Below are positions 1 to 7,002 of a stretch of DNA of 34,299 nt, piece by piece; the stretch's first letter is position 1, and each line of letters starts with the position of its first letter. The notes beneath the pieces are model-generated. The model saw only the letters and a list, made by a program, of their open reading frames with translations, ran no database searches and was not told where the DNA came from. This DNA is from Desulfobacterales bacterium HSG17 (GTDB lineage Bacteria > Desulfobacterota > Desulfobacteria > Desulfobacterales > Desulfococcaceae). The stretch covers positions 1-34,299 of the forward strand of contig JAUCGD010000018.1 of NCBI GenBank assembly GCA_030377945.1, given 5' to 3'. The position numbers and the translations under genes were made by a program.

Positions 1-205
1 TTATTAGAAGATAGGCGATTTAGGCTCTGAATTTCAAAATATTGTCTATTACTCGGAATAATGCGGAAAATATCTTTTAATGAAATGAGAGGAGTTTATC
101 ATTATGGCACTATTCTAATTTCAAAAAATAGGTGCAGCTTAATGTGGTATATATCTTAAAATTTTTTGATACATATCTATTTAAAGGATTGTCAAACGAT
201 TTTTT

Positions 206-224
206 TTATTTCCGATAATGTCTA
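206..224. repeat. Solo terminal repeat of the TAGACAT MITE-like family
   Basis: The 19 bases TTATTTCCGATAATGTCTA are identical to the right end of the elements at 28432-28563 and 32485-32635. No matching left end is visible in bases 1-205, so this is either a decayed solo end or the edge of an element whose other end has diverged. It directly abuts the direct repeat that starts at 224. Confidence 0.75.
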
Positions 225-537
225 ATAAGCGTGCCCGGAAAAACCTAAGTTGGACTACTATATATGAATAAATTTTATAATCAAATAAAAGTTTTTCAAT
301 TTCCAATCATAGCGGAATCGAATTAAATAATGCATTATATTTATAAACAATTTTGTCATATAAATTTAAAATAATTATTAAAATCTACAAATTTTGTAGA
401 TAAATAGAAATATTGCTATCTATCTGAAATTAATAAATATTAAGATTATAGGGTTTTTAGATAACTATCAAAACTACAAAATTTGTAGCAAATGCTATTA
501 TATAGTCATCCAATTTTGGTTTTTCCAGGCATTTCTT
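224..537. repeat. Possible ~310-bp element bounded by diverged inverted repeats
   Basis: The left end (about 229-262, core GTGCCCGGAAAAACC) recurs in inverted, diverged form at about 500-533. About 20 of 24 core positions match, and an ACTATATA stretch follows in both. The interior is AT-rich, carries no credible ORF and holds two short palindromes. This looks like a non-coding, MITE-like element. The boundaries are approximate and no target duplication is evident. The gene-free stretch 1-205 to its left shows nothing I can interpret apart from the solo repeat end. Confidence 0.45.
384..488. repeat. Two near-identical palindromes 90 bp apart
   Basis: TCTACAAATTTTGTAGA at 384-400 and CTACAAAATTTGTAG at 474-488 are perfect palindromes that differ only in the central AT step. 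They have the size and symmetry of dimeric-repressor operators, but no adjacent start codon supports that, and they lie inside the putative element 224-537. Function unknown. Confidence 0.5.
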
Positions 538-626
538 TTGCTGAGTACTAATCGACCGAACTTTATTCAGGATATTTAGATTTTATCAGAATATTGTTCT
601 GAAAATACAATCTGTTTAAAATAGGC

Positions 627-666
627 AATAAGCGTGCCCGGAAAAACCTAAGTTGGGCTACTATAT
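627..666. repeat. Second direct copy of the 40-bp repeat found at 224-263
   Basis: Forty bases match 224-263 with a single difference (TTGGGCTAC versus TTGGACTAC). No inverted partner is seen downstream, so this is an isolated end. Bases 667-822 between it and the next hairpin contain no gene I can support. Confidence 0.75.
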
Positions 667-822
667 TAATATATTTCAGAATTTTATACTGTGATAATAA
701 TATGGTTAAATTTGCAAAACCATAGAAATGAAAAACTTTTGATTTAAAAACAGAAATAAAATTGAACTTCTTTAATGTAGAAGGAAATATTATGGATAAA
801 GAATTATTTAAAAATGAGGAAT

Positions 823-928
823 TATGGCTTGACCGGATTAGATAGATACTAAAATTAAATTTTTTTATAATGACTTCTAATGGGTTAACCTCATCAAAAG
901 TGTATCTATTTAATCCGGTCAAGCCATA
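823..928. repeat. ~106-bp palindromic element (MITE-like)
   Basis: Left arm 823-850 begins TATGGCTTGACCGGATTA. Right arm 899-928 ends TAATCCGGTCAAGCCATA. The arms pair over about 28 bases with one or two mismatches around a ~48-bp AT-rich loop. It has no coding capacity, and the ORF readable through it is just the hairpin translated. It lies 65 bp beyond the stop of the HEPN gene and could act as its terminator-like 3' structure, but there is no T-tract. Confidence 0.7.
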
Positions 929-992
929 GGTTCTATCAAAAAATAAATTGTTGATGTAATTTTATTATCCAATTTCAAGAAAGACTTAATCT

Positions 993-1532
993 TCAAATAA
1001 CAAAAGGAAGATTTAAATACACTCTTTCAGCAATATGATAAACTGTGCCCAAATCATACTTTCTGCCAAATTTCGGAACCCAGTATCTTCCATGAGCAAG
1101 CCAGTGTCTATACTTTAATGCACTTTTGTAGTCTGAAATAATGATTTTATATGAAGGGTAATACTTTTTCCATATTTCAAGGATATCATTTTCCAAAGAT
1201 GCCCTGTTGAGTTTGGTATTATATAATTTTCTGAATTCTCCGGTTAGATCATCCCGGTATCTTTTATAAACCCTTTGTAGGTAATCCATCCTGAACTTTG
1301 CCTCAATCGCACTTAATGTAACAAGAGATGCCTGATATTCAAGTTCGTTAAATTTTTCATCAAAATACATTTCTAACTCAGTTGCTGTCATGCCTGTAAA
1401 TTTGTTGTCCGTAATATTAGTATTCCTTATTCTTTTCAGATAATTACGAAGGGAAGTATATGTTGTCTCATAATAATCCCATATTTCATAAAGTTCAACA
1501 GCCCGATTTGAAAAAGAAACCCGTTTAATCAT
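993..1532 (-). CDS. HEPN-domain protein, probable ribonuclease toxin
   Basis: This is a 179-residue, mostly helical protein with KYRHWLAHGRYW at residues 141-151. R142 and H147 fit the RX4-6H catalytic motif of HEPN ribonucleases (families related to RiboL-PSP-HEPN and MAE_28990/MAE_18760). HEPN toxins typically cleave RNA and are held in check by a co-encoded partner. The gene overlaps the 3' end of the upstream 175-codon gene by 8 bp and has no clear Shine-Dalgarno of its own, so translation is probably coupled. No transmembrane segment is seen. The motif is read directly; the toxin role is inferred from the family and the gene order. The partner is not one I recognise by name. Confidence 0.7.
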   Translation of the reverse strand: MIKRVSFSNRAVELYEIWDYYETTYTSLRNYLKRIRNTNITDNKFTGMTATELEMYFDEKFNELEYQASLVTLSAIEAKFRMDYLQRVYKRYRDDLTGEFRKLYNTKLNRASLENDILEIWKKYYPSYKIIISDYKSALKYRHWLAHGRYWVPKFGRKYDLGTVYHIAERVYLNLPFVI

Positions 1533-2052
1533 TTATAATATCCAGAACAGCATCTGCAAAAGAATCTCTGTTGAGTTCAAGGTATCTGACTGAAGGGGGA
1601 GGTGTGGCAATTTTCCATTGCCATTTTACGGGCGTACTTTCTTTTTCCGATTCGGTATTTACGGATATTTTTACAATTGCTCCATTTGCATCTTCGTCCA
1701 CCAGGAGAAATTTAACAATTCCGTTTTTACCTTTCATATCAATCCTGCCTTTGGCATCCCCGATTAATATGGTTCCCACTGGTTCAAAACCAACCTGTTC
1801 ATTGCTAATGGTTAAAATCAGTTTATCAGCTTTGTACTGACCGATATTTTCCTCATAGATGTCAATGGGCATGAATTTATAAGTAACAATCCCTTTATCC
1901 TCATAGTCTTTGAGCCAGGTTTTAACATTTTTATAAAATTTATTGAGATACTCCAGCCATTCATTTTTTATCTTTTGCCAGTCTGTTTTCCGGGATTCTT
2001 CTTTGCGTTTTGATCTTTCCCTGACAAACTGATCCAGTTCTTTTTTTCCCAT
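1525..2052 (-). CDS. Conserved hypothetical protein, partner of the HEPN gene
   Basis: This 175-residue soluble protein has two parts. Residues 1-65 are charged and helical. A beta-rich region at about 70-150 includes a GRIDMKGKNGIVKFLLVD segment, followed by a KIATPPPSVRYLELN tail. I do not recognise a named domain. It is the first gene of a two-gene unit with the HEPN protein (8-bp overlap), so an antitoxin or sensor role is a reasonable guess but unproven. A good ribosome site (GGAGAAAT at 2056-2063) precedes the ATG. The repeat block at 2066-2269 begins only 14 bp upstream, so the promoter must lie in or beyond that repeat. Confidence 0.65.
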   Translation of the reverse strand: MGKKELDQFVRERSKRKEESRKTDWQKIKNEWLEYLNKFYKNVKTWLKDYEDKGIVTYKFMPIDIYEENIGQYKADKLILTISNEQVGFEPVGTILIGDAKGRIDMKGKNGIVKFLLVDEDANGAIVKISVNTESEKESTPVKWQWKIATPPPSVRYLELNRDSFADAVLDIIND

Positions 2053-2065
2053 TTATTTCTCCAAT

Positions 2066-2269
2066 TTTTAGTAAGGGATTTGCCAAATATTAATCTACCC
2101 ATGTAGCCTGGAGCTAAAACTCCAGGCTACAAACTGAACCAGGCTAAAGCCTGCTGTTAAAGTTCTATTTTGTTATTTATTCAGCACCCTTTAGGGTGGT
2201 TTTGCTTGTAGCTGGGGGATTTATTCCCCAGCTTGGTGCCGGTATTTTATTTATTAGGAATTCCCTAAG
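2066..2269. repeat. 204-bp block of four hairpins, copy A (no insertion)
   Basis: The block strings together palindromes: GTAGCCTGGAGC/ctccaggctac, CAGGCTAAAGCCTG, CACCCTTTAGGGTG and AGCTGGGGGATTTATTCCCC. The same block, reverse-complemented, is at 28330-28666, where it is interrupted by a 132-bp element. Copy A carries the uninterrupted junction TTAAAGTTCTATTTTGTT near 2158-2176. It occupies the likely promoter region of the HEPN pair. It has no coding capacity. The order of hairpins is conserved between the copies, which marks the whole block as the repeating unit. Confidence 0.85.
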
Positions 2270-2389
2270 CACCCGAGTATAAATTCTGTCACATTTTTTT
2301 AGGAAGGGTACAAAAAACGTAATCAATCTATAATTTAAGATCTAATTTTAGGCAATAGATTATTGATGTACTATAATATAGGCCGTACT

Positions 2390-2421
2390 GTCCGAAAAAT
2401 AATTTTCGGACTCCTTTTTTT
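2390..2421 (+). terminator. Rho-independent terminator without an obvious gene
   Basis: GTCCGAAAA at 2390-2398 pairs perfectly with TTTTCGGAC at 2403-2411 across a four-base loop, and a run of seven T follows at 2415-2421. The orientation suits a plus-strand transcript, yet no plus-strand gene precedes it. A TATAAT lies at 2372-2377, too close for more than a very short transcript. The remainder of 2270-2662 shows only a small hairpin (TTCGGGC...GCCCGAA, about 2538-2559) and no gene. Confidence 0.6.
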
Positions 2422-2662
2422 ATAATTTCCTATGTAATAAACAAAATAAGACAATATCTTTAATTTTATAGGGATGTTATGACTTATCTAAACAAAAAAA
2501 TACTTTGCCGAATTTTCAAAGAACAATGCTAAATTTTTTCGGGCATAACTTAGCCCGAAATGAGTTGACTTTCCATAGAATAACTAAATCAGTTATTTTT
2601 ATTTGCGCGCTTTTTGATCCCTCACAATTGAGATGAACCTTGTTATGCTGAATATCATCATA

Positions 2663-2763
2663 AAAGGAGTGCCAAACTGAAAGTTTGGCATACAGAAAGA
2701 TTTAAAAATACTGCCAAACGACTCGACTGAGCTCGCCGAAGCCTTTCAGTTTTGCACTCCTTT
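2663..2763. repeat. 101-bp inverted-repeat element interrupted by a 25-bp repeat
   Basis: AAAGGAGTGCCAAACTGAAAG at 2663-2683 pairs with CTTTCAGTTTTGCACTCCTTT at 2743-2763 with one mismatch. A second inner pair (TTTGGCA/TGCCAAA) nests inside. The right arm is interrupted by the 25-bp repeat 2719-2743, which separates TGCCAAAC from CTTTCAG. No coding capacity. Confidence 0.75.
2719..2743. repeat. Short mobile-looking repeat, copy 1
   Basis: Twenty-five bases (core GACTCGACTGAGCTCGCC) are identical to 12893-12917. In both places the repeat sits inside one arm of a palindrome and destroys its pairing. It belongs to the same general type as the ...CTGAGCTTGTCGAAGGG repeat at 8492-8516. Confidence 0.8.
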
Positions 2764-2836
2764 AAAAAAAAATTTTGTAGAGGCCATAAATTGGGAAAAA
2801 ATAATGACTAAAAACAGTGTTTTTAGACGGCCTATA

Positions 2837-3214
2837 CTATATCTCTTTGTCTGTTTCATATTCAGTGAGTACTTTAAAAAATTCTTTTTTTTCGGCATCT
2901 GATAAAATTTTTAGAAATTTTTCAACTGTAAACCATTTGAGCAGCTCATAAATTGAAATTCCCTCTAATAATTTTTCAGTTGAAATTCCCTTCATACGTT
3001 CTTCAACCTGAATACTTTCCAGAACTTCATTCTTTTCATCCGGTGTAAGAACAGGGAAATAAGTAATTACATAGTCTCTCATATAATCTGTCATAGTGTA
3101 TGGCATGGTAATAATTCCTTCCAAATTATATTTTTTAAACAATTCGTTCATTTTTGTATAATGGTCTAGCAGTTCACAAAATGCCCATCTATCAAGCGAC
3201 TCCTGATGTAACTT
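2837..3214 (-). pseudogene. 5'-truncated fragment, Rpn/PD-(D/E)XK-type C-terminal region
   Basis: The longest ATG-started frame is 104 residues (3151-2837). The frame stays open upstream to 3214 with protein-like sequence (LHQESLDRWAFCELLDHYTK before the first Met), and then a stop and a palindromic repeat cut it off. The tail holds imperfect repeats of the type ERMKGISTEKLLEGISIYEL, as found at the C-termini of Rpn/YhgA-like transposase-nuclease proteins. The catalytic N-terminal half is absent. I read it as a remnant truncated at or near the repeat at 3223-3295. The family assignment is tentative. Confidence 0.5.
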
Positions 3215-3222
3215 TTATGCTA

Positions 3223-3295
3223 TAACGGTAGCGCCGCCTTATATGGCGGCTTGTTTACGCGCCGGTTGCCTCCTCGTAGGGAGGCGCTACCGTTA
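3223..3295. repeat. 73-bp GC-rich palindromic repeat
   Basis: TAACGGTAGCGCC at 3223-3235 pairs with GGCGCTACCGTTA at 3283-3295. Inner stems are GCCGCC/GGCGGC and TGCCTCC/GGGAGGC. It stands out from its AT-rich surroundings and lies 8 bp beyond the point where the Rpn-like frame breaks. Bases 3296-3497 to the next gene show no other structure. Confidence 0.75.
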
Positions 3296-3497
3296 GTTTT
3301 CATTGCGGCCATGTGCGTTTATATGTCAGCGCCTTAAGTTCATGATTTCAGTGATTTGCTATGAATCTTCATTCTAATCACATTAATCATTTAATCATGG
3401 TCCATATTTTTTTATAGCAAATTAATGGTGAAAAGTGTAAACTGATTTATACTTTTATCCAAATTTAAAGTCAGTAATAGATAGGAAGGTTTTAAAA

Positions 3498-4301
3498 ATG
3501 AAAAACAAGATTAATTTTAACAATGTGAAGCTCTTTTCCGACATTGATAGTCATTCATCAAATCTGCTTAAAGCAATTTTTACGATCCAGACCCATAGAA
3601 AAGGTGAATTCCTGATTAACTATGGTGAAGAAGTGCCTGGAGTTTTTATTCTTGCTCAAGGTGAAGTGACTGTTTTAGGCCAGTATGGAAAAACACCTCT
3701 TGCTGTCCTTGGCAGAGAAGCTATCTTCGGAGAAATGTCCTTTTTGGAAGCAGGTCACACAGCATCTGCCAGTATTGTTGTTTCAAGTGAAACTGCCGAA
3801 GTTTTATTTTGTCAAAAAGATGAATTTATTAAGCATCTTCAAAAATATCCAAATTTAAATAATTCTTTTTACAAAGGAGCTGCTATTCTTATTGCAGACA
3901 GGCTTCGAAGGGCAAGTAAGATTATTACCGAAGGTTATCAGTTTGTTGTCAGTGTTCTGGATGAATCCGAAGTTGATTCAAAACTTGGCAAGACCCGATC
4001 AATATTAAATGAAACCGGTAATAATATAGTATCTCGACTTTTTGAAGTGCTGCCGCTGCTGGATGAAGTTATTGAAGAGTCGGCTCATGATGTAAAAAAA
4101 ATATCGGAAATCAAAAATATAATTGAATCTGTTGTTTTTGCAGAAGGTCAAAATTTTGATAGACTGGGGCAGCAATTGGATCATGTTTTACAACATTTTG
4201 GCAATTTGAAAATTATCATCAACGGAGGCAGTCCTCAAGAAGTAATGGGTGATACAACATTATTTAATGAAGAACCTCAGACAGATTTCTTGTTTTTTTA
4301 G
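3498..4301 (+). CDS. Cyclic-nucleotide-binding (cNMP) domain protein
   Basis: This 267-residue protein carries an N-terminal cNMP-binding/CRP-like beta barrel at about residues 5-115. It includes GEFLINYGEEVPGVFILAQG and a phosphate-binding-cassette-like FGEMSFLEAGHTASAS. The Arg that contacts the cyclic phosphate in cAMP receptors is not at its expected place (HTASAS), so the ligand may differ or be absent. The remaining 150 residues are helical and lack a recognisable helix-turn-helix, so it is probably not a DNA-binding CRP. The protein ends in an aromatic DFLFF. AGGAAGG at 3482-3488 is the ribosome site. The next gene follows after 122 bp on the same strand. Confidence 0.7.
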   Translation: MKNKINFNNVKLFSDIDSHSSNLLKAIFTIQTHRKGEFLINYGEEVPGVFILAQGEVTVLGQYGKTPLAVLGREAIFGEMSFLEAGHTASASIVVSSETAEVLFCQKDEFIKHLQKYPNLNNSFYKGAAILIADRLRRASKIITEGYQFVVSVLDESEVDSKLGKTRSILNETGNNIVSRLFEVLPLLDEVIEESAHDVKKISEIKNIIESVVFAEGQNFDRLGQQLDHVLQHFGNLKIIINGGSPQEVMGDTTLFNEEPQTDFLFF

Positions 4302-4423
4302 CAGATAATATTCAGTAATTTCCGATTAATAATTTGCATATTACCAGTAATACCTGCTTTTTATAACCAGATGTAACTTGCCTTGCCTCTTTTGCAGGCT
4401 TTAAAAATAATGGATATTTAACA

Positions 4424-5218
4424 ATGAAAAATGTAATCTCACCTATCTGGCAGTCATTGCCCGATAATATTGAACAAAAATTTGAAAATTGTATTGCAAA
4501 AGCTTTGACAGAGCGCGTTAACAATAAAATTGCTGTCCTTTTATTCAGGGCTGATGGTGTTGGGGTGCCTGGGAAAAATTTTTCCCGGCTTATGGAGCTT
4601 TTTATGAAATATAATACACCGCTTTCCCTTGCAGTTGTTCCTGGATGGCTTTATGAATCCAGATGGAATGTTATAAAAAAATTGATTCCCGATAAGAAAA
4701 AGTCTCTTTTTTGCTGGCATCAGCATGGATGGCGTCATGTTAATAATGGTGAAAACGGAGCAAGATATGAATTTGGATCAAACCGTTTTCTTTCAGATAT
4801 TATTGATGATCTGGAAAGCGGGTGGCTTCGGCTTGAATCTGTGCTGGGCCGGGATTTTTATCCGGCCTTTATCCCGCCGTGGAATACATGTGATGATGCA
4901 ACTATTCAATTAATTAGAGAAATGAAATATAATTGTATTTCAAGATTTCAGGGTATAAAACCTTTAACTCCAAAAGGTTTGGCTGATTTCCCGGTTAACG
5001 TGGATTTACATACCAGGGATGAACAAAATCAATCAATAGATTGGGGGAAACTGTATGTTGAATTAAAATATACTATTTCACATAGTTATTGTGCAATAAT
5101 GATTCATCATCAAAATATGAATGATAATGCTTTTGAGTTTCTTGAGATACTTTTGAAAATAATTGGGAAAAAGAAAAATATCAAACCCGTAAATTTGAAA
5201 ACTTTATGTGAAATATAA
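4424..5218 (+). CDS. Polysaccharide deacetylase-like protein
   Basis: This 264-residue protein has NodB-homology-style features. LLFRADGVG (about 39-47) supplies the metal/catalytic Asp. CWHQHGWRHVN (about 97-107) supplies two His in an HxxxH-like spacing. PAFIPPWNT (about 145-153) matches the substrate-groove Pro/Trp motif, and AIMIHHQ (about 224-230) supplies the late His. No signal peptide is seen, so it may act in the cytoplasm on a sugar or lipid-linked substrate. The first Asp pair is RAD rather than DD. The stop codon lies inside a perfect 17-bp tandem duplication (5207-5240). Confidence 0.6.
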   Translation: MKNVISPIWQSLPDNIEQKFENCIAKALTERVNNKIAVLLFRADGVGVPGKNFSRLMELFMKYNTPLSLAVVPGWLYESRWNVIKKLIPDKKKSLFCWHQHGWRHVNNGENGARYEFGSNRFLSDIIDDLESGWLRLESVLGRDFYPAFIPPWNTCDDATIQLIREMKYNCISRFQGIKPLTPKGLADFPVNVDLHTRDEQNQSIDWGKLYVELKYTISHSYCAIMIHHQNMNDNAFEFLEILLKIIGKKKNIKPVNLKTLCEI

Positions 5219-5240
5219 TTGGATGTGAAATATAATTGGA
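5207..5240 (+). repeat. Perfect 17-bp tandem duplication over a stop codon
   Basis: TGTGAAATATAATTGGA occurs twice head to tail (5207-5223 and 5224-5240). The first copy contains the last codons and TAA of the deacetylase-like gene, and the second repeats them in the 3' region. This is likely a recent slippage or duplication event with no effect on the protein. Confidence 0.9.
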
Positions 5241-5338
5241 AGTGCTTATATTGCATTTTTGAAAAAGTCTATTATAATTAAAGCTAAAAACAGGTCATGG
5301 TCTTTTGCATGAAATGAATTAAATAGAGGAGATAACTG

Positions 5339-5878
5339 ATGAGTTTTCTGGATAATGTTAAAAGATGGACACAGGAAAAAAGTGCTGAGCTTCAAGCCGG
5401 GGTTAAAAAGTATAAAAACAAAGACTTTCTAGAAGCAACAACAGCAGGGTGTGCTATGGTGGCTTTTGCTGACGGAATAGTGCAGCCTGAGGAAAAAGCG
5501 AAAATGGCAGGTTTTATTGAACGCAATGAAGCTTTGAAGGTTTTTGATATTAGAAAAGTAATTGACAGCTTTGAAAAATATGTAAAAGGCTTTGAATTTG
5601 ATTATGTTATTGGAAAAGGTGAGGCTTTAAAAGCCATTGCAAAAATAAAAAAGGCTTCTGATGAAGCAAGGCTTCTAATCCGTGTTTGCTGTGCAATCGG
5701 AGCTGCTGACAATGATTTTGACAATAATGAAAAACGTGTTGTGATTGAAATCTGCAAAGAACTGGGAATAGATCCGGCTGAATTTGATTTAAAGGCTGAA
5801 AAATCAGGTTCAGGCAGTGCCGGAGGAATTCAGAGCAAATCTTCAGATGACGGTATGCCTGACTGGATGCGGAGATAG
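5339..5878 (+). CDS. TerB-like tellurite-resistance family protein
   Basis: This 179-residue acidic helical protein has two TerB-type metal-binding repeats: MVAFADGIVQPEEKAKM (about 40-56) and IGAADNDFDNNEKRVV (about 120-135). TerB proteins bind Ca2+ and belong to stress-response (ter) networks, but no other ter gene is nearby. A Gly/Ser-rich linker near residue 160 leads to a short DDGMPDWMRR tail. AGAGGAGA at 5325-5332 is a strong ribosome site. The gene converges with the ABC ATPase gene on the other strand with only one base between the stops, so transcripts must overlap. Confidence 0.75.
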   Translation: MSFLDNVKRWTQEKSAELQAGVKKYKNKDFLEATTAGCAMVAFADGIVQPEEKAKMAGFIERNEALKVFDIRKVIDSFEKYVKGFEFDYVIGKGEALKAIAKIKKASDEARLLIRVCCAIGAADNDFDNNEKRVVIEICKELGIDPAEFDLKAEKSGSGSAGGIQSKSSDDGMPDWMRR

Positions 5879-5879
5879 T

Positions 5880-6890
5880 TTATATTCGCCTTTCTTCAAC
5901 TCCGTGACAGGCCACAGATGTTCCTGTTTCCAATGTAACAAGTTTGGGAATTTCCTGGGAGCATCTTTTGTCTGCATGTATGCAGCGGCCATGAAACACA
6001 CATCCTGAAGGCAGATTAATAGGTGTTGGAACCTCGCCCTTTAATTTGACATGAGGGGGTTTTTCCTGGCCCAGTCTGGGTATGGCACTTAATAATGCCT
6101 GTGTATAAGGATGGCAGGGGGAATTAAAAAGGGTTTCAGCTTTTGTGAGTTCACATAATGTCCCTAAATACATAACTGCAACCCTTGTACTTATATGGGC
6201 TACAACAGAGAGATCATGGGTAATAAACATATAGGTCAGCCCCCTCTGCTCGCGGGCATCCATTAAAAGATTAAGAATCTGGGCCTGGATAGACACATCC
6301 AAAGCAGAGATCGGCTCATCTGCTGCAATAAATTCAGGATCTACCATAAGTGCCCTTGCAATGCTGATGCGCTGGCGCTGTCCTCCTGAAAACTCGTGGG
6401 GATAGCGCGAAGCCCATTTGGGATTTACCCCTACCTGCTCCATTACTTCATTTGCCTTGTCTCTTACCTCCTGCTGTGACGCTGATTTATTATGAAATAC
6501 ATAAGGTTCTTCAAGAGTCTGCTGTACTGTCATCCTGGGGTTTAAGGATGCGTAAGGGTCTTGAAAAATCATCTGCATTCTGGAGCGAAAGGGGAGCATC
6601 TCCCTGGAAGACAGGTTATCTATTCTATCCTGTTTATAATATACTTCTCCGCTGTTGGGAGGATAAAGCCCCATAGCTGTTCTTGCCAGGGTGGATTTGC
6701 CGCATCCGCTTTCTCCCACAACACTGAATATTTCTCCTGAATTGATTGTAAAACTTACATTGTTAACAGCTTTAACAGTTGTCTGCTTGCGTACAATCTT
6801 TCCTCCTGAAAAAGATAGCTGGTCCAGAAGGCCCCCGGAAATATCAAAGTGTTTTACGAGATTTTTTATTGTTAATAATTCTTTATTCAT
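5880..6890 (-). CDS. Oligopeptide/dipeptide ABC transporter ATP-binding protein (DppF/OppF type)
   Basis: The 336-residue ABC ATPase has Walker A GESGCGKST (about 57-65), signature FSGGQRQR and Walker B FIAADEPISALD. The C-terminal oligopeptide-transporter extension has a Cys-rich CVFHGRCIHADKRC segment followed by a further CHG. It energises uptake of peptides or, in related systems, nickel, from the cytoplasmic face. It is the last gene of the five-gene minus-strand cluster and is preceded by the DppD-type ATPase across an 81-bp gap that contains an inverted repeat. Which substrate is carried cannot be told from the ATPase. Confidence 0.9.
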   Translation of the reverse strand: MNKELLTIKNLVKHFDISGGLLDQLSFSGGKIVRKQTTVKAVNNVSFTINSGEIFSVVGESGCGKSTLARTAMGLYPPNSGEVYYKQDRIDNLSSREMLPFRSRMQMIFQDPYASLNPRMTVQQTLEEPYVFHNKSASQQEVRDKANEVMEQVGVNPKWASRYPHEFSGGQRQRISIARALMVDPEFIAADEPISALDVSIQAQILNLLMDAREQRGLTYMFITHDLSVVAHISTRVAVMYLGTLCELTKAETLFNSPCHPYTQALLSAIPRLGQEKPPHVKLKGEVPTPINLPSGCVFHGRCIHADKRCSQEIPKLVTLETGTSVACHGVEERRI

Positions 6891-6931
6891 AATTGATAAT
6901 TCATTATATAGGAAATTAAATTTTTTTTTTT

Positions 6932-7002
6932 AACCACGAATAACACTAATTACACGAATATAATAAAATTTTTAATTCGTGTTGTTTGTGTTATTCGTGG
7001 TT
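6932..7002. repeat. Inverted repeat that also encodes the end of the DppD-type gene
   Basis: AACCACGAATAACAC at 6932-6946 pairs perfectly with GTGTTATTCGTGGTT at 6988-7002. The right arm lies inside the 3' end of the neighbouring ATPase gene and encodes its low-complexity tail (KTTNNTNNTN). This is a dispersed palindrome, and its transcript hairpin may stabilise or attenuate between the two ATPase genes. Confidence 0.8.

Noticed and set aside
563..922. 119-residue minus-strand ORF in the repeat region
   Set aside because: It reads through a palindromic element and AT-rich DNA, has low-complexity Phe/Ile/Asn composition, no ribosome site and no domain.
2066..2269. CRISPR array
   Set aside because: The palindromes differ from one another and there are no regular unique spacers; the block is a multi-hairpin repeat found again at 28330-28666.
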